64,000 nucleotides of DNA from positions 8,947,365 to 9,011,364 of the forward strand of contig OY718806.1 in NCBI GenBank assembly GCA_963070105.1, written 5' to 3'. This document shows positions 1 through 13,383 of this stretch, piece by piece. This DNA is from Litomosoides sigmodontis (Eukaryota; Nematoda; Chromadorea; Rhabditida; Onchocercidae). The notes beneath the pieces are model-generated. The model was not told the DNA's origin. It ran no database searches and saw only the letters and a program-made list of their open reading frames with translations. How positions within the stretch are numbered: the stretch's first letter is position 1; the number at the start of each line of letters is the position of its first letter. Position numbers and translations under genes: made by a program.

Positions 1-185
1 TTACTGTACTCCATAACACACGGTATTTTGGATTTGGAGCAGTTTTTAGATGGGATTCATGGATAAATGATTTTAAAATTTTGAGGAATATTTATGTTTA
101 AAATTACAGTTATTTAGTTGACAGATTGATTTAGCTGATTCGGTCATCGTTTGGAAAACTAATATTTCTCGTTGTTTTTTTCAAG

Positions 186-2846
186 ATGAATTACAAAATG
201 ACTCCTTAACTGCGGTGGATGTGTTAAATGCTTTTGTCTGGAAGGCTGAAATGGTGCAGAGAGAAATTAACTGTATTGTTGATTTTCTGGATGAATCTTT
301 TGGGCAGGCGCAAAGTTTGGATGCACAGTGGAATAAAATTTCTGGGAAACCTCCACTTTTTGGTATTCCATTCAGTGTGAAAGGGAATTTTAACGTGAGT
401 CTAATGTCTTCTTTAATATGATTAAAGCGTATGTTTGGCATGTAGTCGTTTTCCATCTTTTTAGATAAAAGGTTATGATTGCACTGCTGGGCTTGCAAAG
501 TATTTACAAAAACCAGTGGAAAATGATTGCACGCTGGTTACTTTTTTGCGATCACAAGGTGCGATACCATTTGTTATAACAACCGTCCCGCAAGGGTTGT
601 TGAGTTTTGCTTGTTGCAGTAGTTTGTACGGCATAACTTCAAATCCACATTTGCATTCCAGGTATATCCTGTTATCATCCTTTTGTTATATTACGAAGGC
701 TCTAATCGTTACCCTTACATAAGCATAAGTTGAAGTTTCAAATAAGTAATGAAAATTGCACGTTACTGTAGCGTTCTGTTTAGTAAAATTTTTTTAACTT
801 CTGCTCCTTAAATGATTTTGCTTCAGAACACCGGGAGGCTCATCCGGAGGGGAATGCGCACTATTTGTCGCTGGTGGAAGTGCATTTGGGGTTGGAAGTG
901 ATTTAGCTGGTAGTTTAAGGATTCCAGCAAGTTTTTGCGGTGTTACCACCTTGAAGTTAACAGGAGGTTTTTACTTCTTTACTTTTACTACATAATATTT
1001 TACTATATTTGTAATCGAAATATTTGTAGACATAAAAGAAATGTTTTATCTTTCTCTTTAGAAAGGTTAAAGGTGAAATATACGCTGAGCGCGAGTAGTG
1101 GTAGGATTAATTTACCGCTCGGTTACGGCTTCTTTACGAAGACCGTCGATGAACAAGTTTTCTTACTTAAAATTATACTGAAATCAACGGAATATCATGA
1201 ATTGGTTCCATATCAGCCATTTCTTCCTCTGGATGAAAGCAAGCTTTTTGTTGGTAACGGCCGGCACCTTCGTATCGGTTATTATGTTGATGATGGTTTT
1301 CTAAAGCCTGTCCCAGCGTAAGTACTTCTCAACAATTTCTAACATCTATCGGTTGTCAAAACACATTCTGAAAATCACCTGGAAATTAAACTCTTATTCG
1401 TTATGACTTATTCAAAGTTGTTACGGGATTTCAACGTTGAGATAAGGGATTCACCATTTGCTTTTTTAGGTGTTCGAGAGCTGTTGTGCAAACGGTTGAG
1501 AAGTTGAAAGCAGTTGGACATGAACTAGTACTGTTCCATTTTCCTGATCCGGAAAATGCGGCTTCGTTGTTTTACCGTGGCCTTATGCCATATGGTAGTT
1601 CCCAGGTATCACAAATGTATGCAAATGAAGTAGTCCACCCACTTCTTCGTACTTTTGTCTTTCTTCTTAAGGTTTGCTCTTCTTTTCAACTTAAGTTCAA
1701 AGTATATTTTGAAAATTTTCGGATACTACAGATAAACAAAGGATATACCATAGCATTTAGAAATAAAGCTGGGTTTCTTTATATAAAGGAAAACATGCGC
1801 ACTTTTCTTAAATATTCTCATTTCATATGTAATACAGTAAATAAATCCTTATTTATAGTTACCGTTTTGTGTACGCAGTATTGTTAGTTACATTCTGTCA
1901 TTCATCAGTACACCACTATCGATAGTGGCTGGATCATACGTTAGAAACCTTGAAGATTTGCGGATAACACAAACACTGACTGATCAATACATAGAAAAAG
2001 TTCTTTTTCACTAATTTTTTAAAAGTAAATTACATTTTTTGTAGGTGTAGCAGCGCAAGGTTAACGCTACTATAGAAAAAAACAAAATGAAAAAAAAAGT
2101 AAACATCCTTGTCGAATTTTTGAAATAAGGGTTAAATGACGGTTAAAATATACAAAATGTTAAAAGGTTTTATTTTATACTGAGCGAATAGATTATTTCG
2201 GAAACTCTTTAGAACTCTTTTTTCAGTTTACAAATCAATGGAATGCACTGGAGCTGGACGCACTTATATGTCCAGCATTTACAGGTAGTGCTTCTCCATT
2301 AGTAAGATATCTCTGACACTTGTAGAGTTATTTCAAAAGCTGTACTAATAAATTTTCTAATAAATTTTCCTACTTTTGAACTAATAAATTTTCTAATAAA
2401 TTTTCCTACTTTTGAACTAATAAATTTTCCTACTTTTACAGTCCCAGCTGTACCACACGCCTATCCAAGCAATCTTGGAGTTTGCGCTTTTGCGACAGGT
2501 TTGTACAATTTATTGGATTTTCCAGCTGGAATTGTGCCTACAGGAACAGTAAATTCAGACGATGACAGACTACTGGCTGATGAAAATTTTTGGCACACAG
2601 GTAGTATTTACGTATTGCTTTCATCCACAATCGACAGTTAGTTCATTCAAAGATTGTTTCCTTAGCTTTTTAGCATTAAATTTTAAAAGGAAGTTTTCAG
2701 GCATCGACTTAGCACTGAAAATATTAAAAAATGCAGCTCGTGACTCAGCAGGCTTACCTGTGGCTGTGCAAGTAGTTACTTTGCCGTTGAAAGAAGAAAG
2801 CTGTTTGTCGGTAATGAGAGAAGTCGAGCAGGTGTGGAGAAAGTAA
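186..2846 (+). CDS. Fatty-acid amide hydrolase-like amidase, 5' end outside window (about 9 exons)
   Basis: Amidase-signature serine hydrolase of the FAAH group, expected to hydrolyse N-acyl ethanolamines and related lipid amides at internal membranes. The catalytic triad is visible: Lys in [11 protein letters not shown] (exon 186-394), the first Ser in TPGGSSGGE and the nucleophile Ser in [13 protein letters not shown] (exon starting 827). Further exons are 465-661, 1062-1317 (ending [11 protein letters not shown]...), 1470-1671, one near 1890-1998, about 2226-2281 ([14 protein letters not shown]) and two last exons carrying [16 protein letters not shown] and [12 protein letters not shown], ending at TAA 2844-2846. 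The C-terminal REVEQVWRK matches the FAAH family ending. The N-terminal membrane segment and start codon lie left of base 1. The junction between 1671 (phase 0) and the exon near 1890-1998 does not join in phase by the obvious sites, so a small exon may be missed there or the gene may carry a lesion. Caenorhabditis has several FAAH paralogues, so I give no symbol. Confidence 0.88.
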
Positions 2847-4344
2847 ATAATGAATATTCAAGTTTGGATATTTATGTCGGTCGGGGCAGCCAAGGGATTC
2901 ATTTTGCATTTTATGCCATTATATTTTGTCTGTAATAAACAATATTGCAAATCAGATAGTTACTACAGTAAACAATACTGCTACGCTATTACTGCTACGC
3001 TGTACGAGAAATAATTCATGAATGATCGCTTTATTTTAAGCTCTTGATGAAATTGGAATTATGAGATGCGTTCCAAATCAGAATTCACATAATTCAGCTA
3101 TGTATATCAGTTGATCGCTAGAAAAATCTGACCTTTTATTTTGAGGGTTTCAAAATGGAGTGATTGGTTTGCGTATTTAGATTATAGGCAGAGGAGTGAA
3201 GGTAGAAGAACCGAGATAGAGGTATAATAGGGAGAGGAATGAAAATTAGCAGTCTTTGTAATTTGCTGGTAATTTTTGGCAAATAATTCCACATTCTTAA
3301 TTTTTTTCAACGTTGAAACAGACTTACAACTAGGTGGTTATTTATGTGAACACCCATTTCCAGATTATTGCAAATTCATGGATTCAGAAGCAGATTTAGT
3401 AGGCAGTTAAGTTACTCTATTTGTATTATTGATTATTACGGTTGTTGAAGAATTAATGGAGCAGTGAGATTCGACATAATGTGAAGGAAAGATTGCAGTA
3501 ACAGAATCTTGAATATGAGTGAAAGAGAAGCGGTGTTGAAACGGGATGGAGCATAATCACTATAAGTCACTTAAATATTCGTATTATGCAATTATATAAT
3601 TATACCCCTAATGGAGTAAAACTATGGTTGTTAGCAGAATGAGAAAACTGTCCAAATATTATAATCGGTCCAGTAACTGTGAAAAGCGATAAGTGGCTTA
3701 TTGCGGGGAATGTAAAGAGAAATACTCTGAACTACTTATTTTATTCATACTCCTAACATTTGGTTCCCGAGTGATTTGTTGAGTTCGAGCTCACTACTTT
3801 GGAAACAAAAGCTGCTGTAGAGGTTCGCCAAGGAGTTCATGGATATTTTAGCCTTGAAAAATAAGCTGTGCTGTTACCTTAACAGCCACCACTTGCGCCA
3901 CCATCCTGCACAATTTAAAATGCCACCCATACGGGGCTCCCTGTCGTTACTCTCCACAAACTAACAGTTGTTGAACTTTTAGCTAAGCGTTTCCCAACCA
4001 TTTGTCCTCGCAGACAGGGAGCAGAATAGTGCAGTGTTCAGAGACACGCGGAGCATTGTTGATAAATGTTGGAAGAGTGCGAATGGGTGCATTGTTTTAT
4101 TCTATAAAGGTCAAAGAGAAATCTTTGCTCGAGCCTCCGGATCTTCGGACTCCTTCACTGATTTCGTCTGGCGTGTAAAACTTGAAATATAAAATTTGAG
4201 GTAAAGCTTATTGTTTCAATAGTTTATTAAGACAATCACTCGAAATAGAAAAGTTATCCGAAATTTCCAGGTTACATTGTGTCGATATGAGCTAACTTAT
4301 ATGAAACGACAGAGGGAAGTCATTCCACGTCAATTGGTGGAGAA
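2847..4344. other. Intergenic region between amidase and WASHC2
   Basis: About 1.5 kb containing the 3' UTR and poly(A) signal of the amidase and the 5' region of the next gene. Stops are dense in all frames and I recognise no coding exon. TTTCCAG at 4264-4270 is a plausible cis- or trans-splice acceptor 74 bases before the WASHC2 start codon. Confidence 0.5.
2934..2939 (+). terminator. Poly(A) signal of the amidase gene
   Basis: Canonical AATAAA lies 88 bases after the amidase stop codon, the usual place for a nematode 3' end signal. Seen directly; its use is inferred. Confidence 0.6.
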
Positions 4345-7300
4345 ATGTTACCTCGTAATTTGCAAACACTGCGGGATAAGAAAAGCAATTGGTCGCTAGC
4401 AGAAGATCAACAAGTGAGCAGCAATTTTTTTCTTGGAATTCTTCAAGGATTAATTTTCAAAATTAATCAGCCGATGTGATCTGCACGGCAAAAGGCAGAA
4501 GATCTTGTTTCCTTTGCTACTTGCAGTTTTTATGAGTTGGTTCTTCCAACTCAGAAACTCAGCATTTTAACCGTATTTTTGAATAAGCAACAAATGTCTG
4601 TTATAAGAATGAGATTACTTATTAAATAAGTCATGGTCATAGTTTAATATAACCGTTTTATCTGTAAAGGCAATATGTTTCCTACTGTACAGGTTGTTTT
4701 TTTTCCAGCTCTGCAGTACGTTGGAAGAGATCAGGTCTTCATTGACCCTAAGAATTAATAATATTTCTGATGCAATCCAAGAAAATTCTTTGAAAATTGC
4801 CAATGCTTGTGTACAAGTTTCGAATCTCAACAATCGATTGTCCTCATTTACAGCAGATCAGTTTATTGAAAGCGTTAGTTTTTGAAGTTGAATCAGGATT
4901 TCTTTCTATTCGTTCTTTGGGAAAAAGTAGAAGGTTTGCGCTTGATGTTCTTGGAGTTTGGAGTTTTCTTTTGATTGTGGATTGGGTAGCGTGTCAAGAA
5001 TGACTTGTGGCTCACTCATTGTTAGAAATCATATCACCCTGTTATTTCAGCGTGTGGTAGATGATGGGTCGATATGCGTCAATCCAACTTCGATTTCTCA
5101 AAAGGTTGGGTTTCAACGCGTTTTTTTTTTATCGTTTTGAAAGTAGATTTTTTATCTTTCGGCAATTCAGGTGGTCCCAAATAAGCAAGCGGAAAAAACC
5201 AATAATTTACGTCAAGCGGTCTCAATGGGGTTGGAGTTGATGCGGACACATTTCAAGCGAATTGATGTGCGTCCCGAGGATCTAGATGAAGATGACGATT
5301 CACTTTTCATGCCTGAACCAATCTTCGAACCATATGTGCATTTTTCGCCTTTTTTATTGGAACGAAATCTTATACTTTATCATTATTTCTATTTCACTTT
5401 CTTCCACTGTATGGTAGTGTTCAGTTTTTTCTTGTTAGCTTGTTCTTTTTTCTTAGAAACTTGTCTTTATCTTGCCACTTTTCTGAAAATACCTGATGGT
5501 ATCTTGATTTGTATGTGCAGAAAGTTTTTTCCTACAAAATATCCATTTATTGCAGGATGAAAATCTTTCACGACCATTACCACTGCTGATTGGCAGTCCA
5601 GATTGGAATTCTTCATCCTATGCGGGTTCTTCAGAGGAATGTGCTGAAATAACGAAGGTTCTAACTTGCTTATAATTCCTTTTGTAAAGCAGCGTTTTCT
5701 AGCTCATTACATTAGTGTCTGCTTTGTGCATCACTACATTTTCAGTATAAGTGTGCATTTTCATTGTTTTCAAGGTTAGCAAAATGTTTGGAAATGTCAA
5801 GTTTAAGGTGACTGAAGATGTTGTTATCAATTTACCACCTTTTGCTCAACCGAGAATAGTGGAATGTGGAGGTTCATCTTATCCCAGTGAATTGTAAGTA
5901 ATTTGACAGAAAAATAGTTCATGCCGTACTTTTCTATTTCAATAATGTTTACTATTTTCACTAAGTTTTTAGCTCATCACTGTTATCGAAATGTTAACTA
6001 CTTGCTTCTTTTCTATTATTTGGTCTGTAAACAATGGCAGTATTTCTTTACTTTGAGGAACATGTGTTTTTCAATTCGTATAATATAAACAATTTTAGTA
6101 GAGATGGAAAACTGGGATTTGTAATATCAAAGCAAGCTACGCTGGATATCAAAGGCGCGGAGGCAAAAATTGATGGTTGTTTAAATGAATATAGTGGAGA
6201 GATTTATCTGCCCGAAGTACTTCATTTATTTCAATTTCAGGATGTTATAAGCTTAGCAGTGAGATCACATTCATCCTTATTGAATACAAGGTTGAAGTCA
6301 CATGTATTCTCAGAAGTCAATAAAAACAAGGCTTTGGTCTCTTAATCTATACCCAAATTGAGAAACTAATTTGTTTCGTAGGGCTTATTTTGTTTCATAA
6401 CGAAGAATGTTTAATTATTCAGAAAGTGGTTGCTACGTCTGATTCGCAAGGTTCTTTTGCTACGTCTGATTCGCAAGGTTGTTTGCTGAAAGAAAAGGAA
6501 ATTGGAAATATAGCAAACTTCGTGCCTGACTTAATAGGAAATGGAGTATCGCGGCAGTGTGTGTCGTTTGTACATTTTCCTTCGGCGAGATTATTTTCAT
6601 TATTTATGCTTTTTGTTTTGAGGGGGGTCAAGCTTTTACAATTTTGTATTTCAGACTCTGAAGTGCCTGTAATCTCTCGAAATCTCGAAGAGTCACTGAC
6701 TGGCTCTAAAGTGTCCTATAGACCTCCGGATATGAAAGTATCTAGTAGAGTTCCAGAATCGCAAATACCGGTTAAAAGATTGACTGCTGATGCAATGGAA
6801 GACCAAGAAAAGGAAAAAATCAGTGAAGTATATTCTTGCCTGAAACATTGTGTTTCTCTATTTGTATGGTGATAAGAGAAAACTGTGTGGCTTCACATTT
6901 CAACACATATGTGTTTTTCGGACTGACATACCACTAACTGAAACTAAGTTTGGCAACTGTTAAAAGTTTTTTTTTGGAGGGTGTATCAAATGCTGTGGGT
7001 GAATTGTTTGTCGACAACAGTTCCGACGACGATCTTTTCAGTGACTTGAAAAATACGGTTCGTTATTTTTTTTAATGATAAAAATTTCCTATAGGCTACG
7101 AAATATGTGAGTTTGGTATTTTCCGAATTTTGTAGATTGTGAAAACAAAACAACACATTCCTGCATATTCAAGTGATTCTCAAACCATTTCAATCACCGA
7201 GAGGGGACACACTAACTTACAAACTGACATGGATGTGCGTAGTCCAGATTTTGATGTTTCGGAACCAGTATGGATTTGCTTTTATCACTGTAACAGATTA

Positions 7301-8363
7301 AAAAAATTGAAGTGTTGCTGCACGTTACGTTTTTTTGACTTTCACTTATTTAATACATCCCAGATGGCGGAAATGGAAAAGCCGTCATCGAAAGAAATGT
7401 TAGTTGAATAATGAATATCTTCAAATCTTTTATAGAATTCTTTGAAAGTCACGGATTGTATTTTCGTAAAGGACGCAACCTCGAATACATTCCGGAATAA
7501 GTTGGATAGCATACTTTCAAATAGAATTATGCCAAATGCAATCAGTGACTTGGAAAAAAAGCGAGAGAAAGAAATTGAGGGGGAAAGAATAATGAATGAT
7601 AGAACCAACACTGTTTTGCCTTCCCTTGCAAAGGTGAGTTGAAATTTGCTTTACTGCGTTACATGATTGCGAGTAAATTCATGGTTTTCAGCTGCGATCC
7701 AAAGGACCACCTCGACGTTCGCCATCACGTTTGTTGCAAAACTCTGGCAAGCACATTGATACCGATGACCTGACATCTGATCATCCTTCCGCACTTACAA
7801 CTACAAGTGCAGGAGATAATCAAACTATTCAAACTAAGATATGTAAGGAACGACAAGATGGTCAACTGAAAGTCGATCTCTGGAAACACGTGACTGAGAA
7901 TGTAAACAATTTGAAGCAGGGGAACAGCATTAGCTCCATATTTTCTTCTGATTCCGACGATGACATTTTTTCCACTTTTTCCATCAAATCCAAAACTAAT
8001 ATACCTGCTTCAAAGTCATGCATCGGGAACAACAGTGTACAGTCACTGCCAAACCCCAGGAATCATTCTGTATCCACACCCACAAGCCGGGCGGAGACTT
8101 CTAAAACTGATTGCAAATTCAAGAATTTGTTTGACTCAGATGATGATCTTTTTGTTAACTCTATTCCGATAAAAAAACAGGGACAGGAATCTGCTAGAGA
8201 TAGAGTTATTTTAGCGAGGGTAACTCAAGAAGCAATAATTCCAAAAAAGGATGAATTAACTCTCGAAAAAAAAGAAACAGTTCTGAAAAAAAAACTGAGT
8301 ACTTCAAAACCGAAAAAGGTAGATATTTTTGATGATGATTCTGATGGTGACCTTTTCAGCTGA
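4345..8363 (+). CDS. WASHC2: WASH complex subunit 2 (FAM21) homologue, complete
   Basis: FAM21 is the long flexible tail subunit of the WASH complex, which drives Arp2/3 actin assembly on endosomes; its tail repeats bind retromer (VPS35). The start exon (ATG 4345, donor GTGAGC) encodes NWSLAEDQQ, matching the conserved WSL-A-D segment of the FAM21 head. The next exon (from about 4711) encodes the helical head ending FTADQFIES, followed by RVVDDG. Later exons give NNLRQAVSMGLEL and LSRPLPLLIGSPDW, both family hallmarks. The tail carries acidic LFa-type motifs: SSDDDLFSDL (near 7020), SSDSDDDIFSTF (near 7950), LFDSDDDLF (near 8130) and DDDSDGDLFS at the very C terminus (stop 8361-8363). I see only about four of them, against some twenty in vertebrate FAM21, so the protein looks shorter than vertebrate homologues. 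A 27-base in-frame tandem duplication at 6432-6480 repeats the SDSQG peptide. No other family combines this head with these tail motifs. Confidence 0.88.
6432..6480 (+). repeat. 27-bp in-frame tandem duplication in WASHC2
   Basis: The 22-base core beginning GCTACGTCTGATTCGC occurs at 6432-6453 and again at 6459-6480, a 27-base (9-codon) period that keeps the frame and doubles the peptide TSDSQG. It starts 11 bases after an acceptor (ATTATTCAG), so it lies at the beginning of a tail exon. Confidence 0.85.
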
Positions 8364-10444
8364 TAATTTTGAATTTGTCGATCAATATTTCATGTAATTC
8401 AACACATTGTTATTATGCCAGGTTTCTTCATTCCAATAAATGCTGATTAAATACTAAATCAAAGCCGTCCCACTGTTATATCAATATTTCACCATCCCGA
8501 TGAGCTGTTTCGTTTTTGGGATGCATTGGTTGCTGTCAGCTTTGATTCAGTTTGTTTATGGTGTTGCAACTTATACTTTTGCACTTCATTGCATGTAGTG
8601 CAGTTCGATAGTTCACAATTCATAACGAGCTACTCAGTGATGGTAATGGCACACTGATTGGTATTCTTCCTCTGGAGATAAAAGGATCACACATGAAGTA
8701 GTCATCACGAAAATTCTTTCACCAGTTCAGGCAGGAAACAATAGTTTTGGGGAGACTGAACATTTCAGCACCAAGAAGGATGATAGTTTTTGTACAGGTA
8801 TAATATCAACCTTCTTAATCAGCAGCTTTGGTATTGTTTACGGCCTAAATGTGCGTATCAATTGTGGATGTGTGGCTAGCATTGTATCATTATTTTGACA
8901 TTTATAGCTTGTATATTTTACTGTGTGTTGTGGACAAACCGAGAAACAAACAAATTTAATACAGATGGATAATACAGATGTATTCAAATAATATGGAAAT
9001 AAAGGTTTATAATTAGAACTCGACATAATCTGAGGAAAAGAGGAAAATGAAGGACTATCATTTCCGAAAGATAGTTGTGCGTAGGGCAAATAAATACAGA
9101 TACAGTTTCGTGAATTACTGAACATGGCAGTGCATCTGAGTTTGACAGTATGAAAAGCAAAACACTGATCACGATAAAATGAGGTAGAAACAATTTGGGC
9201 AGTAGATGGAATATAACGCAATCGTATCGGACGGTGTTCTGGCACTGTACCACTTTGCATTGAACTCGAATTTAAAACAAATACGAAGTCTCAATATTAG
9301 ATTCCTGAGGCCATAGAAAAAGACGTCCGACGCTACAAAGCGTCGGAGGAAGGAAATTCTAAAATGACCCACAAAATGGTAGGTCTTAAATGAGCATTTT
9401 GATTCTTTCTACAAAAGGTGAACAGTAATATCAACAATGAATTTTGAGACTTTGCCAGTTTTGATTTCCTCAACAGAAAGGCTCAAGAGTTCTTATCAGA
9501 CAACAGCAATATGACATTGAGACTTTGAAAAAGACATATAGGGCGAAATATACAAACACGATGATAAAACCATTGTACAGGTGCTGGTAAAAGACAAGAA
9601 TGGAAGTTTGAGCCATTATTGGAGAGACTTATGTACAGTAATCTCTCTAAAAAGTACTATAAATATCCTGCACCTATCCGATGTAAACATATTTTAAGAA
9701 ATGATCCACCAAATTAAAGCTAGAATTTAATTTTCACATTTTAGAAGTAAAAGCCCAGTTTAAATTCACACTTCGTTATTGAATTTAGTAGTTGTTCAAG
9801 AAATTCAATTCAACAGAAACAGAGCCCTACAATAACATAACTTGATCAATGAGGCACCGGTCTAGAATTCATTTCTAGTGGTGCAATGCACACTAGAAAT
9901 TGCAAAAACGACAGCCCTGCCGCTTGGACAAAAGTTAAACAGAAAAAAAAATAACCGAATAAACGTCCACCAGAAAAAAACGAATAACATAACGAAAAAA
10001 AAGAACCAGGAAAAGCCATAAAAATTTTCGGAATTGATACACCTTTTTCAGGAAGTTCCAGATTTCTTGGAAAAATCAAAGGATTTACCAAAAAAATTGC
10101 CCCCATAGGTACATCGTTGAGTACCGTCAGAATGGCTTTTTCCTTGCAATGCATGAAGTTGTTCGAAACAAAAGACTACTTCGGTCTGAAAAAGGAGAAC
10201 CTAGAATGAAAAGCAACGAGTAGAACGAGTGAAACTACTAAAACAAGTAGTACAAGTAGAACGAGAGAAAACCAGTAAAAGCAATCTTTGCACAACCAAA
10301 TATCCACACTAGAGAAAGTATGCACATGCGGCACAGGAAAAAGTTGTGGTTTGCTACTTTCATAACTTTAGCTAAGCAAGATGAGTACGATTCTTGAAAA
10401 ATGCTTCGCATTTTTTGCGTAAGGAAAATGAAAATCAAAAAGAG
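8364..10444. other. Convergent intergenic region, WASHC2 3' end facing lex-1 3' end
   Basis: About 2.1 kb between two converging genes. It contains a 140-codon open frame on the minus strand (8838-9260) and several shorter ones, overlapping each other and without recognisable motifs. The + strand from about 9,900 to 10,350 is A-rich and purine-rich. No known gene, RNA gene or mobile element can be supported; a decayed element is possible but unproven. Confidence 0.4.
8435..8440 (+). terminator. Poly(A) signal of WASHC2
   Basis: AATAAA 72 bases after the WASHC2 stop codon at 8363; usual position for a nematode cleavage/polyadenylation signal. Confidence 0.6.
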
Positions 10445-13300
10445 CTAATTCGAAGAGCTCCATTTACGAATCATTCCGTCGACTTCATACGGCAATTGTG
10501 TACGATCCCATTTATCACGGAACATTTCAACAATCTCCGAAATCTTGGCAGCAAAAAGTTCCAAATCTACCAATGGCCAATTACGACTTTTCTCTACGGC
10601 CTGGAATTAATAATGGACTATGCAACTTCGTTATGAAAAATGACGAATTTTTTTGGAAACATTTTTTTCCACAAAGCATATATCACTTATTATAAGCTTA
10701 CCAAATCAACCACTTCATTAAGTTTATTGAGATCGATTTCGATTCTACCCTCTTTAATAGCACTTGTTTGACGGCTTGCATTTGAATTGCTCTAAAATAA
10801 AATACTGCTTATTATGAAGATATGATATTACATGTTTTCTACTTAAACTGTATTCTTTTTCTCTACATCAATCAACAGAAAATTCACCGAAGTCTATTGC
10901 TATATCGCTATATTTAGACAATTCGTCACATCAAGATATTGCATTAAAAATCAGGAGTAACCGTAACTGATAAAAAGTGAGTCAGAATAGAATAATGCAA
11001 TGCTTCAAAAAGTTTGGACAAAATCAATACTAACAGCATCTATGCACGGTCCGTTTTCGAAATCCTTGCAATCATCCATCACGGGTTCCTCCCCTTCACT
11101 TACCACACCGTTTTCCACATCAATACCTTCGATCTGATCGCTGAAGAATGCACGGATTACCAAACATTTCCGTCTTACAAAGGGTAGGATTATCAAGTGA
11201 AAAATCCAATTTTAGTTGTGCCAGTCAAAACCAGTGCTGTGAGAAAGGGTTTTCAGACAAAAATTAACAAACGACAGGGAATGTAAATATATCAATTCTC
11301 CAGAAAATACCAACCTGAAATCCACATGGTTCGCAGGGCACTTCTTGAGTGATTTCTTAATGCAACGTCGTTTCCGAGACAATTTATAAGTGTTCAGACC
11401 ACGTCGTTTAACGCTGCTTTTTTTCAGTTCCTGCAAAAAAATTAAACACATTATGCTTCAATATAGGCTTCTGCCTGCAACATATAGTTCGTTTATAGCT
11501 TGCAAAATTATCCGCTTATAGTTATTTGATGTTTTTAATATTTCCATTTCTCTAATATAGCGTAGATATTTCGAGAAAAATGACTTCCGGTATGTCCGTT
11601 TCTAATCGACCGTTCTCCACATGAACTGCACAATCATTCACTAGATATCCGTTAAGTTGTTTTCCATGATCACTCTCATCACTTACGCCATCCACCTTGA
11701 TGCCATTTTGTTTTAACATCATCTCTACATCCTAAAAAGTTAAATAAGGTATACAAACACTTTCACTATCGCTATGTTTCAAAACTGTTACAATGCACAA
11801 ATTCCAAGATGTTAATTTTGTTTTCCCACTCATCCGTTTTTTCACATTAACACCATATAATCCCACTCAGATTCGGGCGTGTCAAACTCCTAGGTTTCCA
11901 GGATATGCTTTCCGTACCTCCAGGCGTTTCAAGAACTTGGAATCCAGTTCCAAAACTGCACGTTGACCCATATCTAACAACATTTTAGCCATAATGCGAA
12001 TCTGACGCCCTAAAATGTCACGTGTATGAATTTTAAACTATAATCATTTCTAGCATTTTAAGTAAAATGGTCTACTCAACAGATGGAAAACTGCTTACAA
12101 CTTATAGTAAAATAAAATACTGCTTTTTATTCTACTTTTACAGCTTCAGAATTAAAAAATACATTCGTGGTTAAAGAATGTATATAAACCTTCATAATCA
12201 GTTACTGGATTATACTCCACTGCATTTCGATGAATTAATCGGAAATCATTGAGGAATTCATCAGGCGTCTTATAGCTAGATGCTTTAGAAAACATAGTGC
12301 CAAGATCCATCGGATTTTTAATGTGTGTATAATAATCGGGTACATGTACAGGGTCAACTGGTTGTACGAAGGCACTGAATCGACGGTCACGAATTAAGCG
12401 GGCTAGAAAAAAGTAATGTAATATTACTGGCAAAGAAAGGTACAGAAAGTTACAAAAGAAAAACTAAATAGACAAATGATTCAATTTCGTAACTTATACG
12501 ATAGAAGTTGCAACTGACCAATGGTTTCTTCATAATGTAAGATAACTTCCAAGTGATACTGATCATACAGCTTCTTCAGTTCTTTAATCTCATCGCTGCT
12601 GAGACGGCTTGGCGATTGTACTACATCAGCTTTCGGGAGTGTAGGATATTCATCAGCTGAAACACAAAATGATGGGATGATGAGTTTCTCAGTTCTTCAA
12701 ATAATGCAATTGGAAGAAAGCAAAGATTCTAAGAGCAAGCTATTTATCTATTATATGCACTACAGAAAGTAGTTGTTAAAAACTCTGAAGAATAATCAGA
12801 AACCGTTAAATGTAATAGGCGGGGTACAAGCTGGTTCGACAATAACGTGACGGAAATAAGCTTGAAGTCGATCACATGGAGGTGCAGTTATTTCCACCGA
12901 ATCTTGAGAGCGAAAAACTAATCGAATCTATAATATATTACCACTATTTTTATACAGCATAGAAGAAATACAGAATTATATAATAAGGTAAATAATACAA
13001 CTGACAAAAACTAAGGATACTATATCATCAATGCGCCTGTGCATGGTTTTACTCACATTCAAAACTTTCATAAAAGAATAAGATATGAATTTACATCGGT
13101 AGGAAGTTCCGAATAGCTACATTCTGCCGTCGAAAGAAGAAGGATGGAACTGAAACCCGTAAATGAACTGATAGCAGACAGGAACTGAAAAGCAAAATCA
13201 TTATGATTAGCTCCAGTCCTTTTGAGAACAATCATTGGGCAGTGAGAATCGTTGAGAAAATTACAGCACGAGAATTCATGACTTTAACAACTTTACATCA

Positions 13301-13383
<83 letters not shown>

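Noticed and set aside
1913..1928. Perfect 16-bp palindrome CCACTATCGATAGTGG as a possible regulatory site
   Set aside because: It falls inside a likely amidase coding exon (PLSIVAG), so coding constraint or chance explains it.
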